DNA of 64,000 nt from an uncultured Flavobacteriaceae bacterium (GCA_905181615.1 CAJIYH010000006.1:227001-291000); one strand, 5' to 3'; positions 18,276 to 28,018 are shown, numbered from the stretch's first letter. Program-made: numbers and translations. Notes: a model not told the origin generated them from the sequence alone.

Positions 18276-20134
18276 TGCGAAAATTACTTCTAGCTGGACT
18301 TACTTTAATCATGAGCATGGTATTTATTGTGCGCTTGTTCCAGCTCCAGGTTTTGAACACCTCTTATCAAAAACTTTCAGATAACAATGCAATTTTATCC
18401 ATATCTGATTTTCCTGAACGCGGTTTTATATATGACAGAAACGGATCGTTATTGGTTGCAAATCAGGCTGCTTATGATATTATGATTATTCCTGAAAATG
18501 TTACTCCTTTTGACACAATCTCCTTCTGTAAACTGGCGGATATTCCTAAGGAAAAACTCATCGTTAATCTAAAAAAAGCACGCCGTTTTTCAGAGCGGCT
18601 TCCTTCTGTAATTGTCAATCAAATATCGAAAGAAACCTACGCAAAGTTACAAGAGCAAATGTGGAAATATGAAGGGTTTTTTATTCAAAAAAAATCGCTT
18701 CGAGATTATAGAATTGATTTTGGAGCTAATGTTTTGGGATACGTCAGTGAAGTGAATACAAATGATCTCAAAAATGATGAGTATTATCAGTTGGGAGAAA
18801 TAATTGGGAGACAAGGAATTGAAAAATCCTATGAAAAAGAATTGAGAGGTGAAAAAGGAAAACGTTTTTTACAAAAAGACAGGTTCAACAGAATCATCGG
18901 AGAATATAAAGACAAATCTTTTGACATAGACCCAAAACCAGCTAACAATATTCACTTGACACTTGACGCAACACTTCAAGAGTTTGGCGAGTCATTAATG
19001 CAAAACAAAAGGGGAGGCATTGTAGCTATCGAACCATCAACCGGAGAAATCCTCGCCCTGATTAGCGCACCTTCGTTCAACCCAAACCTTTTGGTGGGTA
19101 GAAATCGTTCTAATAATTATAGAAAGCTAGCAAACGATACTTTATCAAAACCATTATTCGACAGAGGTCTTCAGGCGCTGTATCCGCCGGGTTCTCCTTT
19201 CAAAACACTCAATGCACTTATTGCGCTTCAAGAAGGTGTTATAACTCCAGAAACTAAGTTTAAATGTAATAAAGGTCACTATTATGCCCGGGGTGCTTTT
19301 ATGGAGTGTCACTGTAAGCGAGGATCAAACAATGATCTTTTGAAAGGAATTTATCAATCATGTAACACATACTTTGCCAATACTTATAAAAAAATAATAG
19401 AAAAATACGATACACCTGATAAGGGTTTAAATCAATGGAATGAGCATTTAAAAAGTTTTGGGCTCGGGAATTATTTAGGCTACGACCTATCTGTTGGTAA
19501 AAGAGGATTTATTCCTAATGCAGCATACTATAACTCTTGGTACAAGGAAGGGGGATGGAAAGCACCTACAATTATTTCAAATGCCATTGGTCAGGGAGAG
19601 GTTTTAACAACTCCAATTCAATTAGCCAACTTTACAGCAGCAATAGCAAATAGAGGGTATTACTATACCCCTCATTTTCTAAAGTCCGTAAGTGGAGATA
19701 CCCTTCAGAGAAATTTCACTCGCAAAAACACCAGTATCAATCCAGAACATTTTGAGATTGTTGTAGAAGGTATGCATAAAGTAGTTGAAAAAGGAACTGC
19801 TAGAATTGCTCGTATTAAAGACATTGAGGTTTGTGGTAAAACTGGTACTGCAGAAAATTTCACGAAAATAGACGGGGTAAGAACCCAACTCACAGATCAT
19901 TCTATTTTTATAGCATTCGCTCCAAAAGACGACCCAAAAATTGCTATTGCTGTTTTTATAGAAAATGGGTATTGGGGAGGAAGATGGGCAGCACCCATAG
20001 CAAGCTTAATGATTGAAAAATATATAAATAAAGAAGTTAAACGTACTTGGCTTGAAAAAAGAATGCTCGGGGGAAGCCTCGTTAGTGAATATGAAAAACC
20101 AATTTCTGGAAAACCCTTTGAGATAAATGAATAA
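18275..20134 (+). CDS. mrdA: Penicillin-binding protein 2
   Basis: A 619-residue elongasome transpeptidase. An N-terminal membrane helix (residues about 4-24) precedes the pedestal domain (FPERGFIYDRNG, GIEKSYEKELRG) and the transpeptidase domain with the active-site motifs SPFK (Ser307, Lys310), SCN (362-364) and KTG (522-524). It cross-links peptidoglycan during cell elongation and is the target of mecillinam-like beta-lactams. It works with RodA, whose gene overlaps the end of this one by eight bases. Confidence 0.95.
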   Translation: MRKLLLAGLTLIMSMVFIVRLFQLQVLNTSYQKLSDNNAILSISDFPERGFIYDRNGSLLVANQAAYDIMIIPENVTPFDTISFCKLADIPKEKLIVNLKKARRFSERLPSVIVNQISKETYAKLQEQMWKYEGFFIQKKSLRDYRIDFGANVLGYVSEVNTNDLKNDEYYQLGEIIGRQGIEKSYEKELRGEKGKRFLQKDRFNRIIGEYKDKSFDIDPKPANNIHLTLDATLQEFGESLMQNKRGGIVAIEPSTGEILALISAPSFNPNLLVGRNRSNNYRKLANDTLSKPLFDRGLQALYPPGSPFKTLNALIALQEGVITPETKFKCNKGHYYARGAFMECHCKRGSNNDLLKGIYQSCNTYFANTYKKIIEKYDTPDKGLNQWNEHLKSFGLGNYLGYDLSVGKRGFIPNAAYYNSWYKEGGWKAPTIISNAIGQGEVLTTPIQLANFTAAIANRGYYYTPHFLKSVSGDTLQRNFTRKNTSINPEHFEIVVEGMHKVVEKGTARIARIKDIEVCGKTGTAENFTKIDGVRTQLTDHSIFIAFAPKDDPKIAIAVFIENGYWGGRWAAPIASLMIEKYINKEVKRTWLEKRMLGGSLVSEYEKPISGKPFEINE

Positions 20135-21377
20135 AAATTTATACAGGCTCGATTGGGTTACGATATGCTTATACTTCTCCCTTGTCGTTTTTGGATTAGT
20201 AAACATCTATTCGACTAATTTCAATGAAAATTCAAACTTATTTAATTTTAAAATCCCTGTAGGAAAACAATTCTTATTTTTTATTCTAAGTTTAGTGTCT
20301 GCTTTCATTATTCTTTTGACTAAAGCAAAAGTGTTTGAACGCTTTGCGAGTGTTTTTTATTTATTAACACTCGTAATGCTCATAGGTTTATTTATTTTTG
20401 GAAATAATATTTCGGGCGCGACATCTTGGTATAACATTGGAGGTATTGGGCTACAACCTTCTGAATTCGCGAAAGTAGCCACTGCATTAGCAGTAGCAAA
20501 ACTTCTGAGTGAAATTCAAATTAATGTCAAAAACATAAAGTCTTTACTTCAAGTTGGACTGGTTATAGTTCTTCCAATAATTCTTATTATTCTTCAACCC
20601 GACCCAGGGACTGCCTTAGTTTTTGGAGCATTCTTCTTTGTGTTGTTTAGAGAAGGATTAAATTCGTTTTTTTTACTGTTCATTTTCGGGCTTATATTCT
20701 TTTTCATATTGGCACTAATTGCTCCAATACCTTTTGTTTTTGCAAGTATAATAACGCTGTTAATTTCACTCTACTTTTTTTCTAGAAAATTAAACAAGAA
20801 GGCTCATCTTCTTCCCTACTTAGCTTTAATTTTTGTTAGTTGCAGTTATGTGTATTCTGTAGATTACATCTTCAACAATGTGTTTGAACAGCGTCATCGA
20901 GATCGATTTAATATTATTCTTGGAAAAGAAGTCGATACGCAGGGGATTGGATACAACATAAACCAATCGAAAATAGCAATAGGATCTGGAGGTTGGGAAG
21001 GTAAAGGATTTTTACAGGGAACGCAGACCAAAGGGAATTTTGTCCCAGAACAACATACAGATTATATTTTTAGTACTATTGGTGAAGAATGGGGTTTTTA
21101 TGGAAGTTCTGCTGTGGTTCTTGTTTTTTGCTTTTTAATTATTCGTATTTTATATAGGGCTGAAAACCTTAAAAGTAATTTTGCTAGAATTTATGGCCAT
21201 GCTTTAGCAGCCATCTTGTTTTTACATTTCTTCATCAACATTGGCATGTCTTTAGGATTGGTTCCTACCATTGGCATTCCGCTTCCCTTCATTAGTTATG
21301 GAGGTTCAAGTTTACTCGGGTTTAGTTGTCTGCTTTTTATTTTCCTAAACTTAGACTCAAACCGCTTAAACGAATAG
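20127..21377 (+). CDS. rodA: Peptidoglycan glycosyltransferase RodA
   Basis: A 416-residue SEDS-family polymerase with about ten membrane helices. Family signatures are ATSWYNIGGIGLQPSEFAK, QPDPGTALVF, and GLVPTIGIPLPFISYGGSS near the C-terminus, together with the periplasmic stretch QHTDYIFSTIGEEWGF. It polymerises lipid II into glycan strands and pairs with PBP2. It is the last gene of the mreBCD-mrdA-rodA operon. The convergent permease gene begins only five bases later, with no visible terminator between them. Confidence 0.95.
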   Translation: MNKNLYRLDWVTICLYFSLVVFGLVNIYSTNFNENSNLFNFKIPVGKQFLFFILSLVSAFIILLTKAKVFERFASVFYLLTLVMLIGLFIFGNNISGATSWYNIGGIGLQPSEFAKVATALAVAKLLSEIQINVKNIKSLLQVGLVIVLPIILIILQPDPGTALVFGAFFFVLFREGLNSFFLLFIFGLIFFFILALIAPIPFVFASIITLLISLYFFSRKLNKKAHLLPYLALIFVSCSYVYSVDYIFNNVFEQRHRDRFNIILGKEVDTQGIGYNINQSKIAIGSGGWEGKGFLQGTQTKGNFVPEQHTDYIFSTIGEEWGFYGSSAVVLVFCFLIIRILYRAENLKSNFARIYGHALAAILFLHFFINIGMSLGLVPTIGIPLPFISYGGSSLLGFSCLLFIFLNLDSNRLNE

Positions 21378-21382
21378 CTAAG

Positions 21383-22429
21383 CTAATTTTTTACATCTAA
21401 GGCATCGCGAAGACTATTTCCTAGGGTCATAAAGGCGAAGACCAAACTCATGATAGCCAGGCCAGGAACTAAAGCTAAGTAGGGCTTTCCTAAGAGGATG
21501 TATCTGAAATGATCTTTAATCATTCCGCCCCAGCTTGGAACTGGAGGTTGAGCTCCAATACCCAAAAAGCTAAGTCCACTTTCAATCAAAATAGCTGAAG
21601 CAAAATTAGCTGCAGAGATTACTATTAAAGGTGGAATAACTACTGGGAGAATGTGTTTAACAAGAATTCTAAAATTTGTAAACCCAAGAACACGAGCAGC
21701 CTGTATGAATGTTTTTTCTTTAATTGAAATAACCTGTCCTCTAACTACCCGAGCAACTTCAACCCACATTGTTAAACCAACTGCAATAAAAACTTGCCAG
21801 TATCCTTTGCCTAGAGCCAGTGTAATGGCTATTACGATTAGTAGGGTTGGGATTGACCAGATTATATTAATCAACCAAACTATAAAAAGATCTGTTTTGC
21901 CTCCAAAATACCCTCCAATAGAGCCAATAAAAACTCCTACAATTAAAGAAATTAAAACTGCTATAAATCCAATGGACAAGGATATTCTTGATCCTATCAA
22001 AACACGACTTAATAAATCTCTTCCATACTTATCAGTCCCTAAAATGAAATATTTTTCTTGAACATAGGACTCTTTAATTTCTTGATATGTTATTTCAGAA
22101 GGAAATCTATTTAAATCAATAGGCTGAAAATAACCTTTAGGTGTTCCTAAAGCATGGAACAATAATTTTTCTTGTTTCCAGGTTAGACTATCAATAGCAA
22201 GTTCTTCTGAGCCATGATCTATCACTGAATTGGGAAGTATCAATACCTGAGTTTTGAATCCAGGAGGTTTTGAATGAATTGACAAATGCATTTGATTTGC
22301 ATTTGGGCTATTGTCTGGAGCGATCCAAGAGGCACTAAGTGCAACTGTAATCATAGTAACAATATAAAACACGCTAAATAAGCCCAGACGGTCTTTAGAA
22401 AGGCGACTAAATACAAACCCTACAGACAA
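21383..22429 (-). CDS. Peptide ABC transporter permease (OppC/DppC-like)
   Basis: A 348-residue inner-membrane permease. After a first helix (about 17-35) comes an extracytoplasmic insert of about 90 residues, then LGTDKYGRDLLSRVLIGSRISL, the hallmark of OppC/DppC proteins, five more helices, and the EAA-like loop (QAARVLGFTNFRILVKHILP) that contacts the ATPase. No OppB, ATPase or binding-protein gene is adjacent, so the rest of the transporter is elsewhere. It follows the tail-specific protease gene after three bases, and the two are probably co-transcribed. Confidence 0.88.
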   Translation of the reverse strand: MSVGFVFSRLSKDRLGLFSVFYIVTMITVALSASWIAPDNSPNANQMHLSIHSKPPGFKTQVLILPNSVIDHGSEELAIDSLTWKQEKLLFHALGTPKGYFQPIDLNRFPSEITYQEIKESYVQEKYFILGTDKYGRDLLSRVLIGSRISLSIGFIAVLISLIVGVFIGSIGGYFGGKTDLFIVWLINIIWSIPTLLIVIAITLALGKGYWQVFIAVGLTMWVEVARVVRGQVISIKEKTFIQAARVLGFTNFRILVKHILPVVIPPLIVISAANFASAILIESGLSFLGIGAQPPVPSWGGMIKDHFRYILLGKPYLALVPGLAIMSLVFAFMTLGNSLRDALDVKN

Positions 22430-22432
22430 GAG

Positions 22433-24562
22433 TTATTTTTTAATTTGAGCAAGTATATTTGTTTTTTGAATTGGGTGACTAAGGTCTTCCAGCACATTTA
22501 CTGCTTCATAAAGATAAATGTCTTTACTCAGGTCTTTTTCCCATCGTAAACGACTTTCTTTAAGGTCAGTATCTTTTTCTAATCCAGGCAAGTCTACCTT
22601 CAAAGTTTCCAGTTTAAAAGGAGATTTAAATTCATCCAGTTTATTGTACTTAGATGTTTCTTCAATTCTATTTTTACGCTCATTAATAAAATTTTCGTAA
22701 TTCAAAGAATATGTGTTTTCATCCTGCTGAGATTTAATCCATTTGGCTTGCTCATCAATTAGCATCATATAAGAATTATTAGCAATCCGTTTTTTGCTTT
22801 GTTCTAAAGCATAATCAAAATTCAAGGTAGACTCCCAAGTTTGAAAACTTGCGGGAGAAATCTTGTCCCATGACAACGGTTTATCTTGTGCTTTTTCTCC
22901 AGTATCAATGTATGTATATCTACCTGGGAAAACTACATCACTTTTTACACCTTCTAACTGGGTTGAACCTCCATTTATTCTGTAAAATTTTTCAGTAGTT
23001 AATTTTAAAGCTCCTAAGTCACCATGAGTGTTTTTAGAAATTATTTGATTTAAATCAATTACATTCTGAACGGTTCCTTTTCCAAAAGTTTGCTTACTGC
23101 CAATAACAACAGCACGCTTATAATCTTGTAAAGCAGCGGCTATAATCTCTGATGCAGAAGCAGAAAACTCGTTAACCATAAGAACTAAAGGACCATCCCA
23201 AGAAACACTTGAGTCTGTATCACTTAGAACTTGCTTTTTACCTCCAGTACTTTTTACTTGAACTACAGGGCCGTCCTTAATAAAAAAACCTGTCATATCA
23301 ACAACTGTCTGAAGAGAGCCTCCTCCGTTATTTCTTAAATCAAGAATTATTCCTTCTACATTTTCCTTTTTAAGTTTTTCGATTTCTTTTTGTACATCAC
23401 TAGCAGCATTGCGCTGTTCATAATCTTTAAAATCTATATAAAATTTAGGTAAGTGAATGATTCCATATTTTTTTTCGCCTTTCAATATAATTGAAGATTT
23501 CGCAAAAGCATCTTCCAATTCAACTACATCTCGTGTAATTGGAATGATCTCTACAGTTGCGTCTACATGCTTGATCGTTAAATATACCTTAGTCCCTTTA
23601 GGACCTTTTATTAGCTTTACTACATCGTCGATACGCATCCCTGAAATATCCACAGGCTCTTCGTTTTCCTGTGCTACTTTCATTATAATATCTTCAACTT
23701 CAAGTAACTTATCTCGCCAAACTGGTCCCCCTGAAATTACCTCAACAATTCTAATTTGTTGATTTTTCTTTTGTAAACGAGCACCTATTCCTTCAAATTT
23801 TCCTGAAATATTTGTATCAAAACGTTCTTTCTCTTGAGGGGCAAAATAAAAGGTATGTGGGTCAAACTGCGTAGCAATTGCATTTAAATAAATTGAGAAA
23901 TAGTCTTTGCGTTGTAAGTCACTTCTGACCTCAAAATACACATCCATATTTTCTATTGTAATCTCTCTGGCTTGCTTTTCAAGGTCAACATCAGAAAGCA
24001 TAACATAGGTGCTGTCTAGCTTATGTTTCTTGAGTTCTTCTTCTTTATTGTCAGAATAAATACCTAATGTAGATAACTTAAAATATTTTATCCAAACATT
24101 TTTTAATTCAGACAATGACTCTGCGTAGCCCATTTTCTCATAATCTAAATCTATCTCTTCGTCTAAAGAAAAATCAAATGGACGCTCAAGTAAGGGCTTG
24201 TAAAAAGCTTTAATCTGATCTTGTCTTTGAATATATTTTTGGTGTGTGTAATCAAAAAATTCTAATTCAGAGCCTTTGATTTGATCGTCTAATTTAGTTT
24301 TATATTGATTAAAATTATTTAAGTCAGCTTGAATGAAAAAACGGTGTTGTCCGTCCATACTTTCAATATAATTCATAAATACACTTTCTGAAAAAACATC
24401 GTCAATTGTTTCTGGATCGTAATGGCCTCTTTCCAGTACATAAGCCAAAACTTCAAGCAATAATTTGTCTTTTTCTGGATTTATTATTGAACTTGATAAA
24501 GTAAATCCGTAGAAAATTCCTGTAAGAATAGTCGCTATAAGTAAGAATTTTGTTTTTTTCAT
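22433..24562 (-). CDS. prc: Carboxy-terminal (tail-specific) processing protease
   Basis: A 709-residue periplasmic S41 peptidase. A signal/anchor helix (about 5-22) leads to an N-terminal helical domain, a PDZ domain (about 255-345, GKFEGIGARLQ, GPKGTKVYLTI), the S41 core with the Ser-Lys dyad Ser469 (FSASASEI) and Lys495 (TFGKGTVQ), and a C-terminal DUF3340-type region (TQLEGVKSDVVFPGRY). It degrades or trims periplasmic proteins from their C-termini and is thought to help regulate murein hydrolases. The OppC-like permease follows it directly. Confidence 0.93.
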   Translation of the reverse strand: MKKTKFLLIATILTGIFYGFTLSSSIINPEKDKLLLEVLAYVLERGHYDPETIDDVFSESVFMNYIESMDGQHRFFIQADLNNFNQYKTKLDDQIKGSELEFFDYTHQKYIQRQDQIKAFYKPLLERPFDFSLDEEIDLDYEKMGYAESLSELKNVWIKYFKLSTLGIYSDNKEEELKKHKLDSTYVMLSDVDLEKQAREITIENMDVYFEVRSDLQRKDYFSIYLNAIATQFDPHTFYFAPQEKERFDTNISGKFEGIGARLQKKNQQIRIVEVISGGPVWRDKLLEVEDIIMKVAQENEEPVDISGMRIDDVVKLIKGPKGTKVYLTIKHVDATVEIIPITRDVVELEDAFAKSSIILKGEKKYGIIHLPKFYIDFKDYEQRNAASDVQKEIEKLKKENVEGIILDLRNNGGGSLQTVVDMTGFFIKDGPVVQVKSTGGKKQVLSDTDSSVSWDGPLVLMVNEFSASASEIIAAALQDYKRAVVIGSKQTFGKGTVQNVIDLNQIISKNTHGDLGALKLTTEKFYRINGGSTQLEGVKSDVVFPGRYTYIDTGEKAQDKPLSWDKISPASFQTWESTLNFDYALEQSKKRIANNSYMMLIDEQAKWIKSQQDENTYSLNYENFINERKNRIEETSKYNKLDEFKSPFKLETLKVDLPGLEKDTDLKESRLRWEKDLSKDIYLYEAVNVLEDLSHPIQKTNILAQIKK

Positions 24563-24776
24563 TGATCTGTTATCTAGATTTAAATTTGAAATAGAATACT
24601 AAACGTTGGTTTTTTATTCTCAAACAAAAAACAATATGCAGTTTGATTTATTTAAATCAATTTCATTACTAAAGTAGCTAAATGCATAGGTTTTGCCAAA
24701 AAACAAAGTGATTTTTGTATTTAATTAACAACCGCTATCCCTTGATAATTTCTTAATTTAGCAGCAAATCGTTTTT

Positions 24777-25553
24777 ATGAGCCAAAGACCACTAATTCTC
24801 GTTACAAATGATGACGGAATAACCGCACCAGGAATTCGAGCATTGATTCAAGTAATGAATTTAATTGGTGATGTTGTAGTTGTAGCTCCTGATAGCCCTC
24901 AGTCTGCCATGGGGCATGCCATTACAATCAACTCTACGCTACATTGTAATCAAATGAAAAACGTTGTTGGTCCTCAAAAAGAATACCAATGCTCAGGAAC
25001 TCCAGCTGATTGTGTAAAACTAGCCATCAATGAATTAATGGACCGAAAGCCAGACATTTGTGTTTCTGGAGTTAACCACGGCTCAAATTCTTCAATCAAT
25101 GTTGTTTATTCAGGAACTATGAGTGCGGCTATAGAAGCTGGAATTCAAGGAATTCCTGCTATAGGCTTTTCGCTTTTAGATTACCGATGGGATGCAGATT
25201 TTGAACCGATTAAACCGTTTATAGAAAAAATAACCCGTGCTGCCATTAAAAACGAGCAACGTGCCGATGTAGTTCTAAATGTGAATTTCCCTGCCCTTGA
25301 AGAAGGTGAAATTAAAGGGATACGAATTTGTCGACAAGCAAAAGCAAATTGGGTTGAAAAATTCGATAAACGTCAAAGCCCATTAGGCAGAGATTATTAC
25401 TGGCTTACTGGTGAGTTCATAAACGAAGACAAATGTCAAGATACAGACGAATGGGCCCTTAAAGAAGGTTATATTTCTTTAGTTCCTACTCAATTTGATC
25501 TTACGGCACACCATGCTATTCAAGAACTTAATAATTGGGGTTTTGAGAAATAA
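24777..25553 (+). CDS. surE: 5'/3'-nucleotidase SurE
   Basis: A 258-residue metal-dependent phosphatase of nucleoside monophosphates. The N-terminal signature LVTNDDGITAPGI gives the Asp-Asp metal ligands; VAPDSPQSAMGHAIT, CSGTPADCVKLAI and SGVNHGSNSS are further active-site sequences. The length is normal. It starts a plus-strand run surE - small membrane gene - lpxB, and is divergent from the prc gene across 214 bases in which I find no confident promoter box. Confidence 0.95.
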   Translation: MSQRPLILVTNDDGITAPGIRALIQVMNLIGDVVVVAPDSPQSAMGHAITINSTLHCNQMKNVVGPQKEYQCSGTPADCVKLAINELMDRKPDICVSGVNHGSNSSINVVYSGTMSAAIEAGIQGIPAIGFSLLDYRWDADFEPIKPFIEKITRAAIKNEQRADVVLNVNFPALEEGEIKGIRICRQAKANWVEKFDKRQSPLGRDYYWLTGEFINEDKCQDTDEWALKEGYISLVPTQFDLTAHHAIQELNNWGFEK

Positions 25554-25824
25554 AGAACGTTTAATGGGTTTTGCCATGGGCATGGTCTTGACATTGCTTG
25601 GGATGTCAATATTTACTATACTTTTTTCTGATCAGACCATATGGGGTAGTTTACAAATACTTTATATAGAAAAAAAATTAGGGAGTTTAATTAGTTTAGG
25701 TGCTCTATTGAATTTGCCTATGTTTTTTGTATTTATCAAACAACTTAGATATCATCGTGCCTTCGGCCTTCTTAGTTTTTTACTCTTACTTGTATTAATC
25801 ATTGCTTCACTAAAAATGAATTAA
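25543..25824 (+). CDS. Small membrane protein between surE and lpxB
   Basis: An unrecognised protein of about 93 residues with three hydrophobic helices (GFAMGMVLTLLGMSIFTILF, SLISLGALLNLPMFFVFI, FGLLSFLLLLVLIIASL). TTG at 25543 gives a basic N-terminus (LRNKERLMG) before the first helix and overlaps the surE stop by 11 bases; ATG at 25564 is an alternative, and the frame is open back to 25495. Small membrane proteins in this position are familiar in Flavobacteriaceae, but no function is known to me. It ends one base before lpxB and is surely co-transcribed with it. Confidence 0.65.
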   Translation: MRNKERLMGFAMGMVLTLLGMSIFTILFSDQTIWGSLQILYIEKKLGSLISLGALLNLPMFFVFIKQLRYHRAFGLLSFLLLLVLIIASLKMN

Positions 25825-25825
25825 A

Positions 25826-26947
25826 ATGAAATACTATATCATCGCAGGAGAAGCTTCAGGAGATTTACATGCTTCTAATTTAATGAAAGCACTCAAGGTA
25901 AAAGACCCGGAAGCCGTGTTTAGATTTTGGGGTGGAGACAAAATGCAGGCAGTTGGTGGTGCTTTAGTAAAACACTACAGAGAATTAGCCTTTATGGGAT
26001 TTTGGGAGGTGTTTATTAATCTTCTTACAATTCTCAAAAACATTGCCTTTTGCAAAAAAGACATTCTACAATTCAATCCTGATACCGTTATTTATGTCGA
26101 CTATCCTGGCTTCAATCTTAGAATTGCTGCATGGGCAAAAAAACAGGGGTTTAAAAATCTCTACTATATTAGTCCACAAATATGGGCTTGGAAAGAAAAT
26201 AGAATTTCCAAAATACGTAGAGATTTAGACGCACTCTATGTTATCTTACCGTTTGAAGAAACGTATTATAAAGAAAAGCACAAATACATCGCGCAATTTG
26301 TAGGTAATCCCTTAGTTGATGTTATTCAAGATTCTCTTTTGACCAAAAACACCTTTAGAAAAGATCAAAACCTAAACTCAGAAATCCCTATAATTGCTTT
26401 ATTACCTGGAAGCAGAAAACAAGAAATCATCAAAATGATGCCGACTTTCTTAGAAGTCATCAACCGTTTTCCTCAATATAAATTTATCGTTGCTGCTGCC
26501 CCAGGAATTGATTTTGATTGGTATCAACAATTTCTAAAAGACCAACCTGTTCTTTTGGTGCAGGACCAAACTTATGCTTTACTTAAAAACAGTTTCGCTG
26601 CCATTGTCACCAGCGGTACTGCAACCCTCGAAACAGCCTTATTCAGCGTCCCACAAATGGTTTGTTATCGAAGTAGTTTTTTGAGTTTTCAAATTGCAAA
26701 ACGAATTATTACACTTCCTTTTATTTCATTAGTTAACCTGATTATGGATAAGGAAGTTGTTTCTGAAATTCTTCAAAATGATTTTACGGTAAAAAGAATA
26801 GAACAGGAATTGAAACTAATTACAGAATCGGAAAAAAGAACTCAGCTTTTAGAAGATTACAAGCTACTTCATCAAAAATTATATGCAGGCGGTGCCAGTA
26901 CAAAAACAGCTGTTGCAATGGTTGAGTTTCTTCAAAAGAAACAATAG
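25826..26947 (+). CDS. lpxB: Lipid-A-disaccharide synthase LpxB
   Basis: A 373-residue GT19 glycosyltransferase that condenses UDP-2,3-diacylglucosamine with lipid X to form the lipid A disaccharide at the inner membrane. Family sequences are IAGEASGDLHASNLM, FWGGDKMQAVGG, FMGFWEVF, YVDYPGFNLRIA, YYISPQIWAWKENR, LLPGSRKQEI, and TSGTATLETALF. The length is typical. A comEC-like remnant follows 26 bases downstream. Confidence 0.96.
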   Translation: MKYYIIAGEASGDLHASNLMKALKVKDPEAVFRFWGGDKMQAVGGALVKHYRELAFMGFWEVFINLLTILKNIAFCKKDILQFNPDTVIYVDYPGFNLRIAAWAKKQGFKNLYYISPQIWAWKENRISKIRRDLDALYVILPFEETYYKEKHKYIAQFVGNPLVDVIQDSLLTKNTFRKDQNLNSEIPIIALLPGSRKQEIIKMMPTFLEVINRFPQYKFIVAAAPGIDFDWYQQFLKDQPVLLVQDQTYALLKNSFAAIVTSGTATLETALFSVPQMVCYRSSFLSFQIAKRIITLPFISLVNLIMDKEVVSEILQNDFTVKRIEQELKLITESEKRTQLLEDYKLLHQKLYAGGASTKTAVAMVEFLQKKQ

Positions 26948-26973
26948 TGTTTTAAAATCAGTACTTTTATTAA

Positions 26974-27501
26974 GTGAAATTAACAAATTTTACTTTAACT
27001 CCGATTATCATTTCCTTGGTTGTGGTCGTAGTTTGCTCCTTTCAATTCAAAGAAGCACTTACTTTTGTCTGGCATTCAAGTTTATTACTACTTACTTTTC
27101 TTGGGCTTCTGACTACTTGGATCTTTCGTAAAGACGTTTGAGGATTATACCTGTTTTTATACGTTATTAACTTTTCAGTTGGACTTAAAAGGGGGCAGCA
27201 AGCATATCTTGTTGATCGAAATTATTATACAAACTTTTATCAATGTGACGATTCAAATGAATTTATAATTGAAATAAAGAATAAAAAAACAATCCTTGTA
27301 CTATCACGAACCACAAAAATTAATTTGGAAGCCATGCTTCAAAAAAACAAAGTATACTTGATTGTTACAGATGGTAGTTCTTATCCGAGTCTAAAAGAAC
27401 GTTGGAGAAAAACTTGCGCAAAGCTCAAAACTCCTTATTATGACACCCAAAAAGGAGGTCCTTACTTATTTACCTCTAAAACGAGGAATATAAGTTTTTA
27501 G
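26974..27501 (+). pseudogene. ComEC/Rec2-like remnant, internally deleted
   Basis: Reading from GTG at 26974, one frame gives a membrane segment (PIIISLVVVVVCSF, SLLLLTFLGLLTTWIF), an in-frame TGA at 27139-27141, then the same frame runs open for 119 more codons to TAG at 27499. The last part contains ILVLSRTTKINLEAML, LIVTDGSSYPSLKERW and RKTCAKLKTPYYDTQKGG, which matches my memory of the end of Bacteroidota ComEC proteins (the 'IADGSNYKSY..RW..TC' region). A full ComEC is about 650-700 residues, so the competence and metallo-hydrolase core would be missing. comEC near lpxB fits flavobacterial gene order as I recall it. The end overlaps the convergent thioredoxin gene by 36 bases. The identification rests on memory of motifs, not a search. 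Confidence 0.55.
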
Positions 27502-28008
27502 ATATTTCTTAAAATCATCGGGTCCTTGAAAAACCATATAATCACCCTGCTTAATCATTTTGAGGTACGGCTCTAATTGCTGAGCGGTATAATAACCAAC
27601 TATCGGCATAATCGGATCACCGTCTTCACTAAAGAAGACAATAGTCGGATATCCTTTTACGCCTAAGAATTGAGTGAACTGATGTGTGGCATTTCGGCCT
27701 TTCTTTCGTGCATCATAATTTGGGTTTCTATAGTTTTGATCATAAAAGCGAATCAATTCTTCACCTTCGGCATCAAACTTAACCGCATAAAAATGTTCTG
27801 TAACATAGCGAGCCAAATCTTTATTTGTAAACGTGTTTTTGTCTAATAGTTTACAAGGTCCGCACCATTTGGTATAGACATCCATTATGATTTTCTTAGG
27901 CTCCTTTTTTTGTTTCTCAAGTGCTTCGGACAAGCTCATCCACTCAATTTGCTGAGCGTAGGTTCCTAAGGAACTTAAGAGCAATAAAGCAAGAAATTTG
28001 ATTTTCAT
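27466..28008 (-). CDS. Secreted thioredoxin-family protein
   Basis: A 180-residue exported thiol protein of the Thioredoxin_7/DUF255-like type. A signal peptide ends near TYAQQ; the active site is YTKWCGPCK (Cys49, Cys52), preceded by KKIIMDV and followed by NTFTNKDLARYV. A cis-Pro loop appears at GYPTIVFF. It is the last gene of the minus-strand operon with the peptide transporter and dipeptidyl peptidase, ten bases after the transporter gene. It may keep exported proteins correctly folded; the specific client is unknown. Confidence 0.85.
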   Translation of the reverse strand: MKIKFLALLLLSSLGTYAQQIEWMSLSEALEKQKKEPKKIIMDVYTKWCGPCKLLDKNTFTNKDLARYVTEHFYAVKFDAEGEELIRFYDQNYRNPNYDARKKGRNATHQFTQFLGVKGYPTIVFFSEDGDPIMPIVGYYTAQQLEPYLKMIKQGDYMVFQGPDDFKKYLKTYIPRFRGK

Positions 28009-28018
28009 AAATATTCTT

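Noticed and set aside
26883-27131. Overlapping plus-strand frame at the end of lpxB
   Set aside because: It is in another frame than the comEC-like remnant and shows no recognisable motif.
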